From NCBI GenBank assembly GCA_903945495.1, contig CAJAVU010000021.1, forward strand, positions 335,594 to 399,593: a DNA stretch of 64,000 nucleotides. Direction: 5' to 3'. Position numbers and translations under genes: made by a program. The first letter of the stretch is position 1. Each line of letters begins with the position of its first letter. Under the pieces are notes generated by a model that searched no databases, was not told the origin of the DNA, and saw only the letters and a program-made list of their open reading frames with translations. Source of the DNA: an uncultured Flavobacteriales bacterium (GTDB taxonomy: Bacteria > Bacteroidota > Bacteroidia > Flavobacteriales_D > Crocinitomicaceae). Shown here in pieces: positions 35,376-44,240 of this stretch.

Positions 35376-36965
35376 TTATTTCAACTGTTTTATAGCTGTT
35401 TGCACTTCGCGATCAAACTTGTTCGACACTTGGTAGTAGCCATCTTCTAGCCACATTTGTCGTGCAATTTCAGCTTTCAAAGTGCGCGCAATCAATCCTT
35501 TACTGTGATTAAAATCGCTCTTAACAAACTTAATTTTATACTCTTTTGCAGCAAATGCCGTGAAGTGATTTAAGATAGCATCGTTCACCGTGAATTTCTT
35601 ATCGAATTCTGCTACAGATTTCCAAGTATTGCGTTTGTTTTGCACGAAATCGAAGGCAAAGGCATTAAAGGATTGCGAATAACGTAAGTCGGTGAAATAC
35701 CAACTTGAACCAGAAGAATCAAGTGGAACAAATACATCCGGCATGATTCCACCACCACCGTAAACGATTTTACCTTTTGGTGTTTTGTACTTCAGTGAAT
35801 CATTGAAATACGTTGAGTCTTGCACATACAATTCTCCGCTATCGTAACGATCCAATTGATCATTCATGTATTCTTCGTAACCTTCCTTATACGGTTTTTG
35901 GATACAACGTCCAGTTGGTGTGTAATAACGAGCAATTGTTAAACGCAAGTTACTTCCATCGCGTAATTTCACATCTTCTTGCACCAAACCTTTTCCAAAT
36001 GAACGGCGTCCAACAATGGTTCCGCGGTCATTGTCTTGAATTGCTCCAGCCAAAATTTCACTTGCAGAAGCTGATTGTGCGTTGATGAGTACTACTAATT
36101 CTGTGCTTTCCAACATTCCTCCGCCAGTAGAGCGATAAACTTCAGATCGTGTATGTTCGCCTTTCGTTTTCACGATCACCAAATCCTTTATCAAAAATTC
36201 ATCTGCAATATCTGTAGCTGATTGTAAAATTCCACCGCCGTTGTTGCGCAAATCGAGGATCATTTTGGTCATTCCTTTTGATTTCAAATACTCAGCAGCC
36301 TTTCTAAATTCATCCGTTGTGGTTGCAGAAAACTGTTCAATTTTAATGTAGCCAATTTTTGGTTGAATCATGTAGGCCGATAAAACCGATTCAATTGGAA
36401 TAGCACCTCTTACAATTTCTTTGGTAAACTGTTTTCCATTGCGGTCAATTTTCACGGTGACAATCGTATTTTCTTTTCCTTTCAACAAGGACATCACTTT
36501 ATCGTTTGTGATTTTCTTTTTAGCGATTTTTTTACCATTCACCTCAATGATTTTATCACCCGCTTTCAACCCAGCTTTTGAAGAAGGCGAAAAGGCGATG
36601 ACATTTGTAATGCAAACCGTATCACGTAAAATGAAGAAGCGCACACCAACACCACCAAACTCACCATTGATGGATTCCGTCATTTCCGCTAAATCTTTTG
36701 CCGCGATGTAATTGCTGTGCGGATCCAATTTGTGAAGCATGTCAGAAATCGTTTGCTCGAACAACTCTTCGCCATTTAAAGAATCCACGTATTTTTTATC
36801 CAAGACTTCAATGATGTCTTGCATTTTTCGGTATTTCGCTGCACCTCCAGAAAGTTGATATTCTGAACTTCCAGTACTCAACAAGTTTCCAAGGTATAAA
36901 CCAATTATTAGCGTTAGAGCCAATAAAAGTGGTAAGCGATAATTAACGTTAGAATTTTCCTCCAT
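35376..36965 (-). CDS. C-terminal processing protease, S41 family
   Basis: Start chosen at MEENSNVNYRL (the track's upstream ATG is less likely); 529 residues. An N-terminal membrane anchor (LPLLLALTLIIGLYLGNLL) puts the enzyme in the periplasm. PDZ domain: FGGVGVRFFI to GLKAGDKIIEVNGKKI (about 85-165). Catalytic domain: LDLRNNGGG, the nucleophile in NAQSASASEILAGA and the lysine in RRSFGKGLVQE form the Ser-Lys dyad. Members trim C-termini of periplasmic proteins or activate cell-wall enzymes. The 5' end overlaps the dCMP deaminase gene by 17 nt. Confidence 0.93.
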   Translation of the reverse strand: MEENSNVNYRLPLLLALTLIIGLYLGNLLSTGSSEYQLSGGAAKYRKMQDIIEVLDKKYVDSLNGEELFEQTISDMLHKLDPHSNYIAAKDLAEMTESINGEFGGVGVRFFILRDTVCITNVIAFSPSSKAGLKAGDKIIEVNGKKIAKKKITNDKVMSLLKGKENTIVTVKIDRNGKQFTKEIVRGAIPIESVLSAYMIQPKIGYIKIEQFSATTTDEFRKAAEYLKSKGMTKMILDLRNNGGGILQSATDIADEFLIKDLVIVKTKGEHTRSEVYRSTGGGMLESTELVVLINAQSASASEILAGAIQDNDRGTIVGRRSFGKGLVQEDVKLRDGSNLRLTIARYYTPTGRCIQKPYKEGYEEYMNDQLDRYDSGELYVQDSTYFNDSLKYKTPKGKIVYGGGGIMPDVFVPLDSSGSSWYFTDLRYSQSFNAFAFDFVQNKRNTWKSVAEFDKKFTVNDAILNHFTAFAAKEYKIKFVKSDFNHSKGLIARTLKAEIARQMWLEDGYYQVSNKFDREVQTAIKQLK

Positions 36966-37398
36966 CAGTATTTTCAATTTGAATTAGTTCAATTCCCGCA
37001 TCTTTTAGGAAATCAATTCCCGCCGTATCTTTGTATGAATCCTTAAAAACAACACGTGTGATACCTGCTTGAAGCACTAATTTACTACAATCTTTGCACG
37101 GAGAAAGGGTTAAATACAAGGTTGCTCCTTTGCAGTTGTTCGTAGATTTCGCCACTTTTAAAATCGCATTTGCTTCGGCATGTAGCACATACCAATTCGT
37201 TTCACCGTTCTCATTTTCGCAACAATTGTCAAATCCAGCAGGCGTTCCATTGTAGCCATCGGAAATAATCATTCCATCATTCACGATAATTGCTCCTACT
37301 TTTTTGCGTTGACAATGTGATAATTGTGACCAAGATTCAGCCATTTTTAAATAAGCTGTATCGTAACGTAATTGTTTTTGTAATTCTTTATTCTCCAT
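36949..37398 (-). CDS. Deoxycytidylate deaminase-family zinc enzyme
   Basis: 149 residues. Zinc/catalytic motifs HAEANAILKVA and SPCKDCSKL match the cytidine/dCMP deaminase family (His-Ala-Glu plus Pro-Cys-x-x-Cys). N-terminal KKVGAIIVNDGMIISDGYNGTPAGFDNCCE is typical of dCMP deaminases, which feed dUMP for thymidylate synthesis; ComEB-type relatives look similar. The first gene of a minus-strand unit with the S41 protease and the membrane-anchored unknown. Confidence 0.93.
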   Translation of the reverse strand: MENKELQKQLRYDTAYLKMAESWSQLSHCQRKKVGAIIVNDGMIISDGYNGTPAGFDNCCENENGETNWYVLHAEANAILKVAKSTNNCKGATLYLTLSPCKDCSKLVLQAGITRVVFKDSYKDTAGIDFLKDAGIELIQIENTDGGKF

Positions 37399-37412
37399 AA
37401 TTCTTCAATGCG

Positions 37413-37420
37413 CAAAAATA
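37413..37420 (-). promoter_or_regulatory. -7 box of the dCMP deaminase operon
   Basis: Minus-strand TATTTTTG fits TAnnTTTG, ending 14 nt before the ATG. No -33 element seen. Confidence 0.4.
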
Positions 37421-37475
37421 ACAAATTGAACTTCTAAAGATTGGTTTTTAAGCTTATTTGGGATAAAAGTGGGAC

Positions 37476-38162
37476 TTAAACAGTGAATTTGTAACCAACC
37501 GCTCGAATCGAATGAAAATAAATTGGATTTTTTGGATCGTCTTCAAACAATTTACGGAAGGAGAGAATATAATTATCAATTGTTCGTGAAGTTGGAAACT
37601 GGTCTTTCCCCCAAATTTTATCCAAGATTTCGTCGCGAGAAATAACGATACCTTCTTTCTCAGCAAATAATTTCAATAGTTCGATTTCTTTCTTCGAAAT
37701 GGTTACACCAACGTTGGAACGAATATCAATGACTTCATACGTTTCAAAATTCACTTCTTTCCCGCCAATAATCAAGGTGCTCGGCTGGCTATTTTTTTGC
37801 GTTAAATGTTTCGTCAGAATATTGACGCGCAACAACAATTCTTCGAGATCAAAAGGTTTACTCAAGTAATCGTTCCCGCCCAATTTCAATCCAGCGATGC
37901 GATCTTCGGTTGTGCCTTTGGCAGATAGAAACAAAATTGGAACGTCGCCGTGCTTGCGGATTTCTTTGCAAATGTCTAAACCGCTTACTTCAGGCAGCAT
38001 CACATCCAAGATAATCAAATCCAATTTCGCCAACTCTTGCGCTTGTTGAAACGCCACTCGGCCGTTGTGAATGCATTGCACGTCGTATTGATCCAATTCT
38101 AAATTCAACTGAATTAAATCAGCCAAACTTTTCTCATCTTCAACCAAGCAAACCTTAATCAT
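37476..38162 (-). CDS. OmpR/PhoB-family response regulator, orphan
   Basis: 228 residues from ATG (MIKVCLVEDEKSLADLI; the track adds two codons from a TTG). Receiver domain with acidic pocket VEDE, phospho-acceptor in LIILDVMLPEVSG (about Asp51), conserved Ser/Thr in ILFLSAKG and lysine in YLSKPFDLEELLLRV. The C-terminal winged helix (about 130-228) ends TIDNYILSFRKLFEDDPKNP...IRAVGYKFTV. No histidine kinase is adjacent on either side, so its partner is elsewhere; the kinase at 59-60 kb is of a different type. Confidence 0.93.
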   Translation of the reverse strand: MIKVCLVEDEKSLADLIQLNLELDQYDVQCIHNGRVAFQQAQELAKLDLIILDVMLPEVSGLDICKEIRKHGDVPILFLSAKGTTEDRIAGLKLGGNDYLSKPFDLEELLLRVNILTKHLTQKNSQPSTLIIGGKEVNFETYEVIDIRSNVGVTISKKEIELLKLFAEKEGIVISRDEILDKIWGKDQFPTSRTIDNYILSFRKLFEDDPKNPIYFHSIRAVGYKFTV

Positions 38163-38282
38163 AAGCAAATTTGTTTCAACGAAGTTAAGGAATTTTAAGC
38201 AGTGATAAATCGCTCAAAAAAGTTCAAATTTAAAGACTTAAGAAAAGATAGGTGAATTTCATCCCTTTTTTGTTTTTAAACC

Positions 38283-38312
38283 TTGATGGTCAGAAAATTT
38301 AGACTAATTTTG
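38283..38312 (+). promoter_or_regulatory. purH promoter
   Basis: CTTG with TTG as the -33 core, 19-nt spacer, TAATTTTG as the -7 box, which ends 22 nt before the purH ATG. This is the best two-box match in the window. Confidence 0.6.
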
Positions 38313-38334
38313 CACTTTCTTACATTTTCAGGAG

Positions 38335-39864
38335 ATGAGTACATCAAAAAAAATCAATTCTGCATTAATTTCAGTTTTCGACAAAACCGGTTTAGCACCG
38401 ATTGTCCAAGAGTTACACAAAAACGGCGTCGTTATTTATTCGACAGGTGGAACGCAATCGTTCATTGAAGAGATGAATATTCCAGTTGAGCGCGTTGAAG
38501 ATTTAACGTCTTACCCTTCTATTTTGGGAGGTCGTGTGAAAACATTACACCCAAAAGTATTTGGTGGTATTTTGAACCGTCGTGACTTACAAGAAGACCA
38601 AGAGCAAATTGCAGAGTTTGACATTCCTGAAATTGATTTAGTGATTGTTGATTTGTATCCATTTGAGGCAACGGTTGCTTCAGGAGCAGATCATGCTGCC
38701 ATTATTGAGAAAATTGATATCGGTGGAATTTCCTTGATTCGCGCAGCTGCGAAAAATTACAAGGATGTTGTGATTATCCCATCTCAAGCTCAATATGCTG
38801 AATTTCTCGAAATGCTTGTTAACCAAAACGGTACAACATCAATCGAACAACGTGAATCATTCGCTCGCGATGCCTTCAATGTTTCTTCTCACTACGATTC
38901 AATGATTTTTAATTACTTCAATAAAGGAGAAAAAGAAATCTTGAAAGTGAGCACGCAACAATCACAGGTTTTGCGTTACGGAGAGAATCCACATCAAAAA
39001 GGAATTTTCCATGGCGATTTGGATGCAATCTTTGATAAATTACACGGTAAAGAATTGTCATACAACAACTTATTGGATGTTGATGCGGCAGTAAACTTAA
39101 TGGCTGAGTTCAAAAACGAAGCACCAACGTTTGCTATTTTAAAGCACAACAATCCTTGTGGTTTGGCGATTCGTCCAACAATGAAACAAGCGTATGTGGA
39201 TACCTTAGCAGGTGATCCTGTAAGCGCTTTCGGTGGAATTTTAATTGCCAACGGAGAAATTGATTTGGAAACAGCTGTTGAAATCAACGAATTATTTTGT
39301 GAAGTTGTAATTGCACCAAGCTACAATGCTGAGGCTTTGGAATTGCTGAAAAGCAAAAAGAACCGAATCATTTTGGTACAAAAAGAAGTTGCTTTACCAA
39401 AACGTCAAATCAGAACAATTTTGAACGGAATCTTAGAACAAGATAAAGACTTAATTACTGAAACGGCTGATCAGTTGGAATCAAGAACAAATGTGAAACC
39501 AACGGATGCTGAAGTGAAAGATTTATTGTTCGCAAATAAAATTGTGAAACACGTAAAATCAAACACGATCGTTTTGGCAAAAAACAATCAATTGTTGGCA
39601 TGTGGAACAGGACAAACATCACGTGTTGATGCCTTGACACAATCCATTCATAAAGCAAAATCGTTTGGTTTTGACTTGAAAGGAGCTGTGATGTCTTCGG
39701 ATGCATTTTTCCCGTTCCCTGATTGTGTAGAGATTGCAGACAATGCTGGAATTTCTGCTGTTATTCAACCAGGTGGATCGATAAAAGACGAGTTATCAAT
39801 TGATTACTGCAACGAGCACAACATGGCAATGGTGTTCACAGGTAACAGACATTTTAAACACTAA
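38335..39864 (+). CDS. purH: Bifunctional AICAR transformylase / IMP cyclohydrolase
   Basis: Catalyses the last two steps of IMP synthesis. 509 residues. The N-terminal MGS-like cyclohydrolase domain runs ALISVFDKTGLAPIVQEL through SYPSILGGRVKTLHPKVFGGIL (about 1-145). The C-terminal transformylase domain has QVLRYGENPHQKG, the catalytic KHNNPCGLA and the terminal DAFFPFPDCVEIADNAGI and AIVQPGGS-like (AVIQPGGSIKD) blocks. It has its own promoter and precedes mreB by 96 nt. Confidence 0.98.
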   Translation: MSTSKKINSALISVFDKTGLAPIVQELHKNGVVIYSTGGTQSFIEEMNIPVERVEDLTSYPSILGGRVKTLHPKVFGGILNRRDLQEDQEQIAEFDIPEIDLVIVDLYPFEATVASGADHAAIIEKIDIGGISLIRAAAKNYKDVVIIPSQAQYAEFLEMLVNQNGTTSIEQRESFARDAFNVSSHYDSMIFNYFNKGEKEILKVSTQQSQVLRYGENPHQKGIFHGDLDAIFDKLHGKELSYNNLLDVDAAVNLMAEFKNEAPTFAILKHNNPCGLAIRPTMKQAYVDTLAGDPVSAFGGILIANGEIDLETAVEINELFCEVVIAPSYNAEALELLKSKKNRIILVQKEVALPKRQIRTILNGILEQDKDLITETADQLESRTNVKPTDAEVKDLLFANKIVKHVKSNTIVLAKNNQLLACGTGQTSRVDALTQSIHKAKSFGFDLKGAVMSSDAFFPFPDCVEIADNAGISAVIQPGGSIKDELSIDYCNEHNMAMVFTGNRHFKH

Positions 39865-39960
39865 AAAACATTTATTTGTCGAAAAGTGTAACAAAAATTC
39901 AAATTTTACGAAGAAACTGCTTAACATTATAAGCTACTAAAAAGAAGCGAGCAAAAAAAC

Positions 39961-40986
39961 ATGGGATTATTTAGCTTTTTAACGCAAGAAATTGCAATCG
40001 ACTTAGGGACGGCAAACACGCTTATCATCATGAATGATAAAGTGGTTGTTGACGAACCTTCAATCGTTGCAAAAGATATTCAATCGGGCAAAGTTGTCGC
40101 CATCGGAAAGAAGGCACAACAAATGCATGGGAAAACCCACAAATTGATTGAAACCGTACGTCCTTTGAAAGATGGTGTAATTGCCGATTTCCAAAGTGCC
40201 GAACAAATGATTCGTGGAATGATCAAAATGATCAATCCAGGAAGAAGCTTGTTCAACCCTACATTACGAATGGTTATCTGTATCCCATCAGGTATTACCG
40301 AAGTTGAAAAACGTGCAGTACGTGACTCTGCTGAACATGCAGGCGCGAAAGAAGTATATTTGATTCACGAACCGATGGCAGCAGCAATTGGTATTGGAAT
40401 CGATGTTGAAGAACCAATGGGTAACATGATTATTGATATCGGTGGTGGTACTTCTGAAATTGCTGTCATTGCTTTGGGTGGAATTGTTTGTGATAAATCA
40501 ATCCGTATTGCAGGTGATGATTTCACAAATGACATTGAAGAATACATGCGTCGCCAACACAACATTTTGGTGGGTGAACGTACAGCAGAACAAATTAAAA
40601 TTGAAGTGGGTGCCGCTTTACCTGAATTAGATAATCCACCAGAAGATTTCGCCGTACGTGGTCGTGACCTTATGACGGGAATTCCAAAGGAAATTATCAT
40701 TACGTATTCGGAAGTAGCTCACGCCTTGGATAAAACAATTTCGAAAATTGAAGAAGCGATTTTAAGTGCTTTGGAGATGACACCACCAGAACTTTCTGCA
40801 GATATCTATAAAACAGGTATCTACTTAGCAGGTGGAGGTTCGATGTTGAGAGGTTTAGATAAACGAATTTCAGCGAAAACAAAGCTACCAGTTCACATTG
40901 CGGAAGACCCGCTAAGAGCTGTAGCCAGAGGAACGAGCATTGCTTTGAAAAACATTGATCGCTTCCAATTCTTGATTAGAGATTAA
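39961..40986 (+). CDS. mreB: Rod-shape-determining actin homologue MreB
   Basis: 341 residues. Actin-fold motifs: phosphate 1 IAIDLGTANTLI, connect 1 GVIADFQSAEQMIRGM, phosphate 2 IIDIGGGTSEIAVIALGG, adenosine motif TGIYLAGGGSMLRGLDKRI. It polymerises under the inner membrane and positions the elongasome. The N-terminal MGLFSFLTQE provides the amphipathic membrane-binding start. A strong terminator separates it from mreC, so stoichiometry is probably set by read-through or a second promoter. Confidence 0.98.
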   Translation: MGLFSFLTQEIAIDLGTANTLIIMNDKVVVDEPSIVAKDIQSGKVVAIGKKAQQMHGKTHKLIETVRPLKDGVIADFQSAEQMIRGMIKMINPGRSLFNPTLRMVICIPSGITEVEKRAVRDSAEHAGAKEVYLIHEPMAAAIGIGIDVEEPMGNMIIDIGGGTSEIAVIALGGIVCDKSIRIAGDDFTNDIEEYMRRQHNILVGERTAEQIKIEVGAALPELDNPPEDFAVRGRDLMTGIPKEIIITYSEVAHALDKTISKIEEAILSALEMTPPELSADIYKTGIYLAGGGSMLRGLDKRISAKTKLPVHIAEDPLRAVARGTSIALKNIDRFQFLIRD

Positions 40987-40990
40987 TTTG

Positions 40991-41023
40991 AAAGTCCCGG
41001 TACATATTTACCGGGACTTTTTT
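40991..41023 (+). terminator. Intrinsic terminator between mreB and mreC
   Basis: Perfect 12-bp stem AAAGTCCCGGTA / TACCGGGACTTT, loop CATATT, then a T-run. It begins 4 nt after the mreB stop and lies inside the mre cluster. Confidence 0.9.
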
Positions 41024-41030
41024 ATCTTTG
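41023..41030 (+). promoter_or_regulatory. Possible mreC promoter box, leaderless
   Basis: TATCTTTG fits TAnnTTTG, starts at the end of the terminator T-run and stops 3 nt before the mreC ATG. No -33 element outside the hairpin. Confidence 0.35.
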
Positions 41031-41033
41031 TGC

Positions 41034-41876
41034 ATGCGCAATTTGATAGCCTTTTTTAGGCGTTTCCGTGTATTCTTGTTTTTTGTGGTGTTGCAAATCT
41101 TTGCACTGTCCACTTATTTCTCTTTTTTACAGTTTCCACGTTCGCAATATTTAACAACTGCATCTTCCATCAATGGTTCAATTTTGGAAATGCGCAACGA
41201 TGTAACGAAGCATTTTAACTTGAGCAAAAACAACGATGCCTTGCAACGTGAAAACATTTTGTTGCGAGAACGCTTGCCTCAAAGCTTCCACCGTTTGCAA
41301 TATGGATTGGTTAAAATTGATGATACTTTGTACCGTCAACAGTATGAATATATTCCTGCGACGGTTATTAACTCTACTGTCACAAAACGCAATAATTACT
41401 TTACCTTGAACATTGGTTCTAAACAAGGGATTAAACGCAACATGGGCGTGTTCTCTGAAAAAGGAATTGTTGGAATTATTCACAACACAAGTGAAAATTA
41501 CAGTGTTGTAAAATCTGTGTTAACGGAAGACATCAATTTGGACGTGATGATTGAGCCAATTGGAATGGTTGGTTTGTTGAAATGGGATGGACGTGATCCT
41601 CGAATTGGTTCAATTACTGGGATTTCAAATGACTTAAAAATTAAATTGTGGTCGAAAGTTGTTACACGTGGTGGTTCAGGCTATTTTCCACGTGGACTAA
41701 CGGTTGGACATGTACGAAAATTGAATGCAGTTGAAGGAAAACCATTGTGGGATGTTGCTATTCGCTATTCAGAAGATTTTAGAACGATACAACGTGTTTA
41801 CGTCATTAAAAACTTAATGCAAGAAGAACAACAAGCCATTGAGGCATTAATTCCAGCGGATAAAGAAGATGAATGA
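41034..41876 (+). CDS. mreC: Rod-shape-determining protein MreC
   Basis: The track begins at a TTG two codons before the ATG I use; 280 residues. One N-terminal transmembrane helix (FRVFLFFVVLQIFALSTYFSF), a short coiled coil (about 45-80, NDALQRENILLRERL), and the periplasmic beta domain with KQGIKRNMGVFSEKGIVGII and VVTRGGSGYFPRGLTVGHV. Links the cytoplasmic MreB filament to periplasmic penicillin-binding proteins. Overlaps mreD by 8 nt. Confidence 0.95.
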   Translation: MRNLIAFFRRFRVFLFFVVLQIFALSTYFSFLQFPRSQYLTTASSINGSILEMRNDVTKHFNLSKNNDALQRENILLRERLPQSFHRLQYGLVKIDDTLYRQQYEYIPATVINSTVTKRNNYFTLNIGSKQGIKRNMGVFSEKGIVGIIHNTSENYSVVKSVLTEDINLDVMIEPIGMVGLLKWDGRDPRIGSITGISNDLKIKLWSKVVTRGGSGYFPRGLTVGHVRKLNAVEGKPLWDVAIRYSEDFRTIQRVYVIKNLMQEEQQAIEALIPADKEDE

Positions 41877-42384
41877 GGTAATTAAACATAGTATTCGTTT
41901 TATTGTGTTGGTGATTCTTCAATCATTGATACTTAATCAGTTGGAAATTGGTTGGGGAATCCAATTGATGGTCTACCCGTTGTTGATTATCCTTTTGCCG
42001 TTTGAATTAGGCACAATTTATCTCTTGACAATTGCGTTTGTTATGGGAATGGCGATTGATTCAATTTCCAATACCTACGGATTACACACGTCTTCCTTGT
42101 TGTTGGTGGCCTATCTAAGACCACAAATTTTCAAAATGTTCGCTCCTCGAGATGGTTACGATAATCTGAAAGAAGGAAATATCTATGAAATGGGAACGCG
42201 TTGGTTTATCTACGTATTCGGAACACTTTTATTCATTCATCATTTTTGGTTTTTCATCTTAGAAATGTTCCGATTGAATGATATTCTGTTAATTCTTCAA
42301 AAAACACTCTTGAGTTTGCCTCTTTCTTTTTTAATTTGTTTGTTATTGCAAGCATTACTTGTTTCTAAGCCGCAAGAAAGATGA
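41869..42384 (+). CDS. mreD: Rod-shape-determining protein MreD
   Basis: 171 residues, polytopic with about five membrane spans (FIVLVILQSLILNQL, LMVYPLLIILLPFELGTIYLLTIAFVMGMAID and others). Identity rests on size, topology and position between mreC and mrdA; the sequence family diverges quickly. Part of the elongasome core. Its stop overlaps the mrdA start as ATGA. Confidence 0.88.
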   Translation: MNEVIKHSIRFIVLVILQSLILNQLEIGWGIQLMVYPLLIILLPFELGTIYLLTIAFVMGMAIDSISNTYGLHTSSLLLVAYLRPQIFKMFAPRDGYDNLKEGNIYEMGTRWFIYVFGTLLFIHHFWFFILEMFRLNDILLILQKTLLSLPLSFLICLLLQALLVSKPQER

Positions 42385-44240
42385 ATTTCGACGCACGTAA
42401 ATACGTAATAATCACATTTGTGGTATTGGTAGGTCTTATCTATGCCATGCGTATTTTTTATATGCAGGTGATGGATGATACCTGGACACTGCGTGCGCAA
42501 GAAATCGCTGAGAAACGAAAAGAAATTACACCACCACGTGGAGTTTTGTTTGACCGTAACGGCAAGAAAATCGTATCCAACCGCACGTATTACAACTTAA
42601 TGATGGTTGAGGCAGATATCAAAAACTTGGATACTGTCGCATTTGCTAAATTAATCGGTTGGACAAGAGAAGAAGTACGTGAACGATTCATTGCCATTCG
42701 TGAAGGTGAAGGAGTGTATCGCAACAAGCATACTGGAAAAACAACGCCGAATTATCAAAAGATTAGAGCGTATCCTTTCCTAAAGGAATTAACGCTTGAT
42801 GAAATTGCAAACATTGCTCCTCACTTAGAGGATTTCCCTGGATTTTATGAAGAAGTAACGAGCATGCGTTCCTATCCATTTGCGAATGGAGCGAACATTG
42901 TTGGTTACTTATCCGAAGTGAATGCTGAAGAAGTAAAAGCGGATCATTTCTACAAACCAGGAAACAATATCGGTCGCGCTGGATTGGAACGTTATTACGA
43001 AAATGAATTAAGAGGCCGAAAAGGAATTCGTTATATCGTTACGTCAGCAATGAACAATGCGATTGAACCGTATGCGGATGGAAAATACGATACAACTGCT
43101 TTGCAAGGTCCTGCCTTGAAATTGGGTGTTGATATTATCCTTCAAGCGTATGGAGAAAAATTATTGCAAAACAAACGTGGTTGTATTGTGGCAATTGAAC
43201 CAAACACAGGTGAAATATTGGCCTTGGTTTCTGCTCCGTCGTACGATCCAAACTTATTAATTGGGAAGCGTAATATTTCCATGAATTATCCGAAACTGTT
43301 GAAGGATCCAAATATGCCTTTACTTCCACGACCGTTGTCATCAGAATATCCACCCGGTTCAACCTTCAAATTGCTGAATTCCTTAATTGGTTTGCAAGAA
43401 GGTGTTATTACACCTGAATCAGGGTTCCCTTGTAACAAATCCGTTGTTGGATGTCACAATCACGCTAGTGCGGGAAATTTAGCGGACGCCATCAAACATT
43501 CCTGTAATCCCTATTATTACGCTGTAACAAGAAGAATTATTCAACAAGGAAAGAAACGCAGTAATTTTGAAGATGCAGAAATCGGATTGAATATCTGGGC
43601 AAAATACATGCATAGCTTTGGACTTGGACAACGTTTAGAAACAGATATTACAGGTTTGCGCTCAGGAACAATTCCAGATGCAGCGTATTATGATAAATGG
43701 TACGGACATCATCGTTGGGCCTTTTCTACGATTCGTTCAATTTCGATTGGTCAAGGAGAAGTCATGTTGACACCTTTGCACATGGCCAATATTGCTACCA
43801 TTATTGCGAATCGAGGCTGGTACATTACACCACATTTCGTGAAATCAATTGGAAAAGACGGTCCTTTACCTGAATTCCGCAAGAAGCATTACGCGATGGT
43901 CGAATCGAGACATTACGCTACAATTGTAGAAGGAATGCGTCGTGTAGTGCATGAACCAGGAGGAACGGGAAAGCGTGCGCAATTAAAAGATATTATTGTG
44001 TGTGGTAAAACAGGAACGGTTCAAAATCCGCATGGAGACGATCACTCGGTTTTTGTAGCTTTTGCTCCGATGTATAAACCGAAAATTGCCATTGCAGTGT
44101 TCATTGAAAACGCAAAAGGTGGTGGTGGACTTTGGGCCGCTCCAACTGCAGGTTTGATGATTGAAAAATACTTAACACGAAAAATCACGGAGAAAGAACG
44201 TGAGAAAATAATTTTGGAAGCAAACTTTGCTTATAAATAA
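42381..44240 (+). CDS. mrdA: Penicillin-binding protein 2 (class B transpeptidase)
   Basis: 619 residues. N-terminal membrane anchor (YVIITFVVLVGLIYAMRIFYM), a pedestal/dimerisation domain starting RGVLFDRNGKKIVSNRTYYN, and the transpeptidase domain. Catalytic motifs: SxxK as SSEYPPGSTFKLLNSL, SxN as KHSCNPYYY, and KTG as VVCGKTGT-type (IVCGKTGTVQNP). It cross-links elongation-specific peptidoglycan with RodA, encoded directly downstream without a gap. Confidence 0.97.
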   Translation: MNFDARKYVIITFVVLVGLIYAMRIFYMQVMDDTWTLRAQEIAEKRKEITPPRGVLFDRNGKKIVSNRTYYNLMMVEADIKNLDTVAFAKLIGWTREEVRERFIAIREGEGVYRNKHTGKTTPNYQKIRAYPFLKELTLDEIANIAPHLEDFPGFYEEVTSMRSYPFANGANIVGYLSEVNAEEVKADHFYKPGNNIGRAGLERYYENELRGRKGIRYIVTSAMNNAIEPYADGKYDTTALQGPALKLGVDIILQAYGEKLLQNKRGCIVAIEPNTGEILALVSAPSYDPNLLIGKRNISMNYPKLLKDPNMPLLPRPLSSEYPPGSTFKLLNSLIGLQEGVITPESGFPCNKSVVGCHNHASAGNLADAIKHSCNPYYYAVTRRIIQQGKKRSNFEDAEIGLNIWAKYMHSFGLGQRLETDITGLRSGTIPDAAYYDKWYGHHRWAFSTIRSISIGQGEVMLTPLHMANIATIIANRGWYITPHFVKSIGKDGPLPEFRKKHYAMVESRHYATIVEGMRRVVHEPGGTGKRAQLKDIIVCGKTGTVQNPHGDDHSVFVAFAPMYKPKIAIAVFIENAKGGGGLWAAPTAGLMIEKYLTRKITEKEREKIILEANFAYK

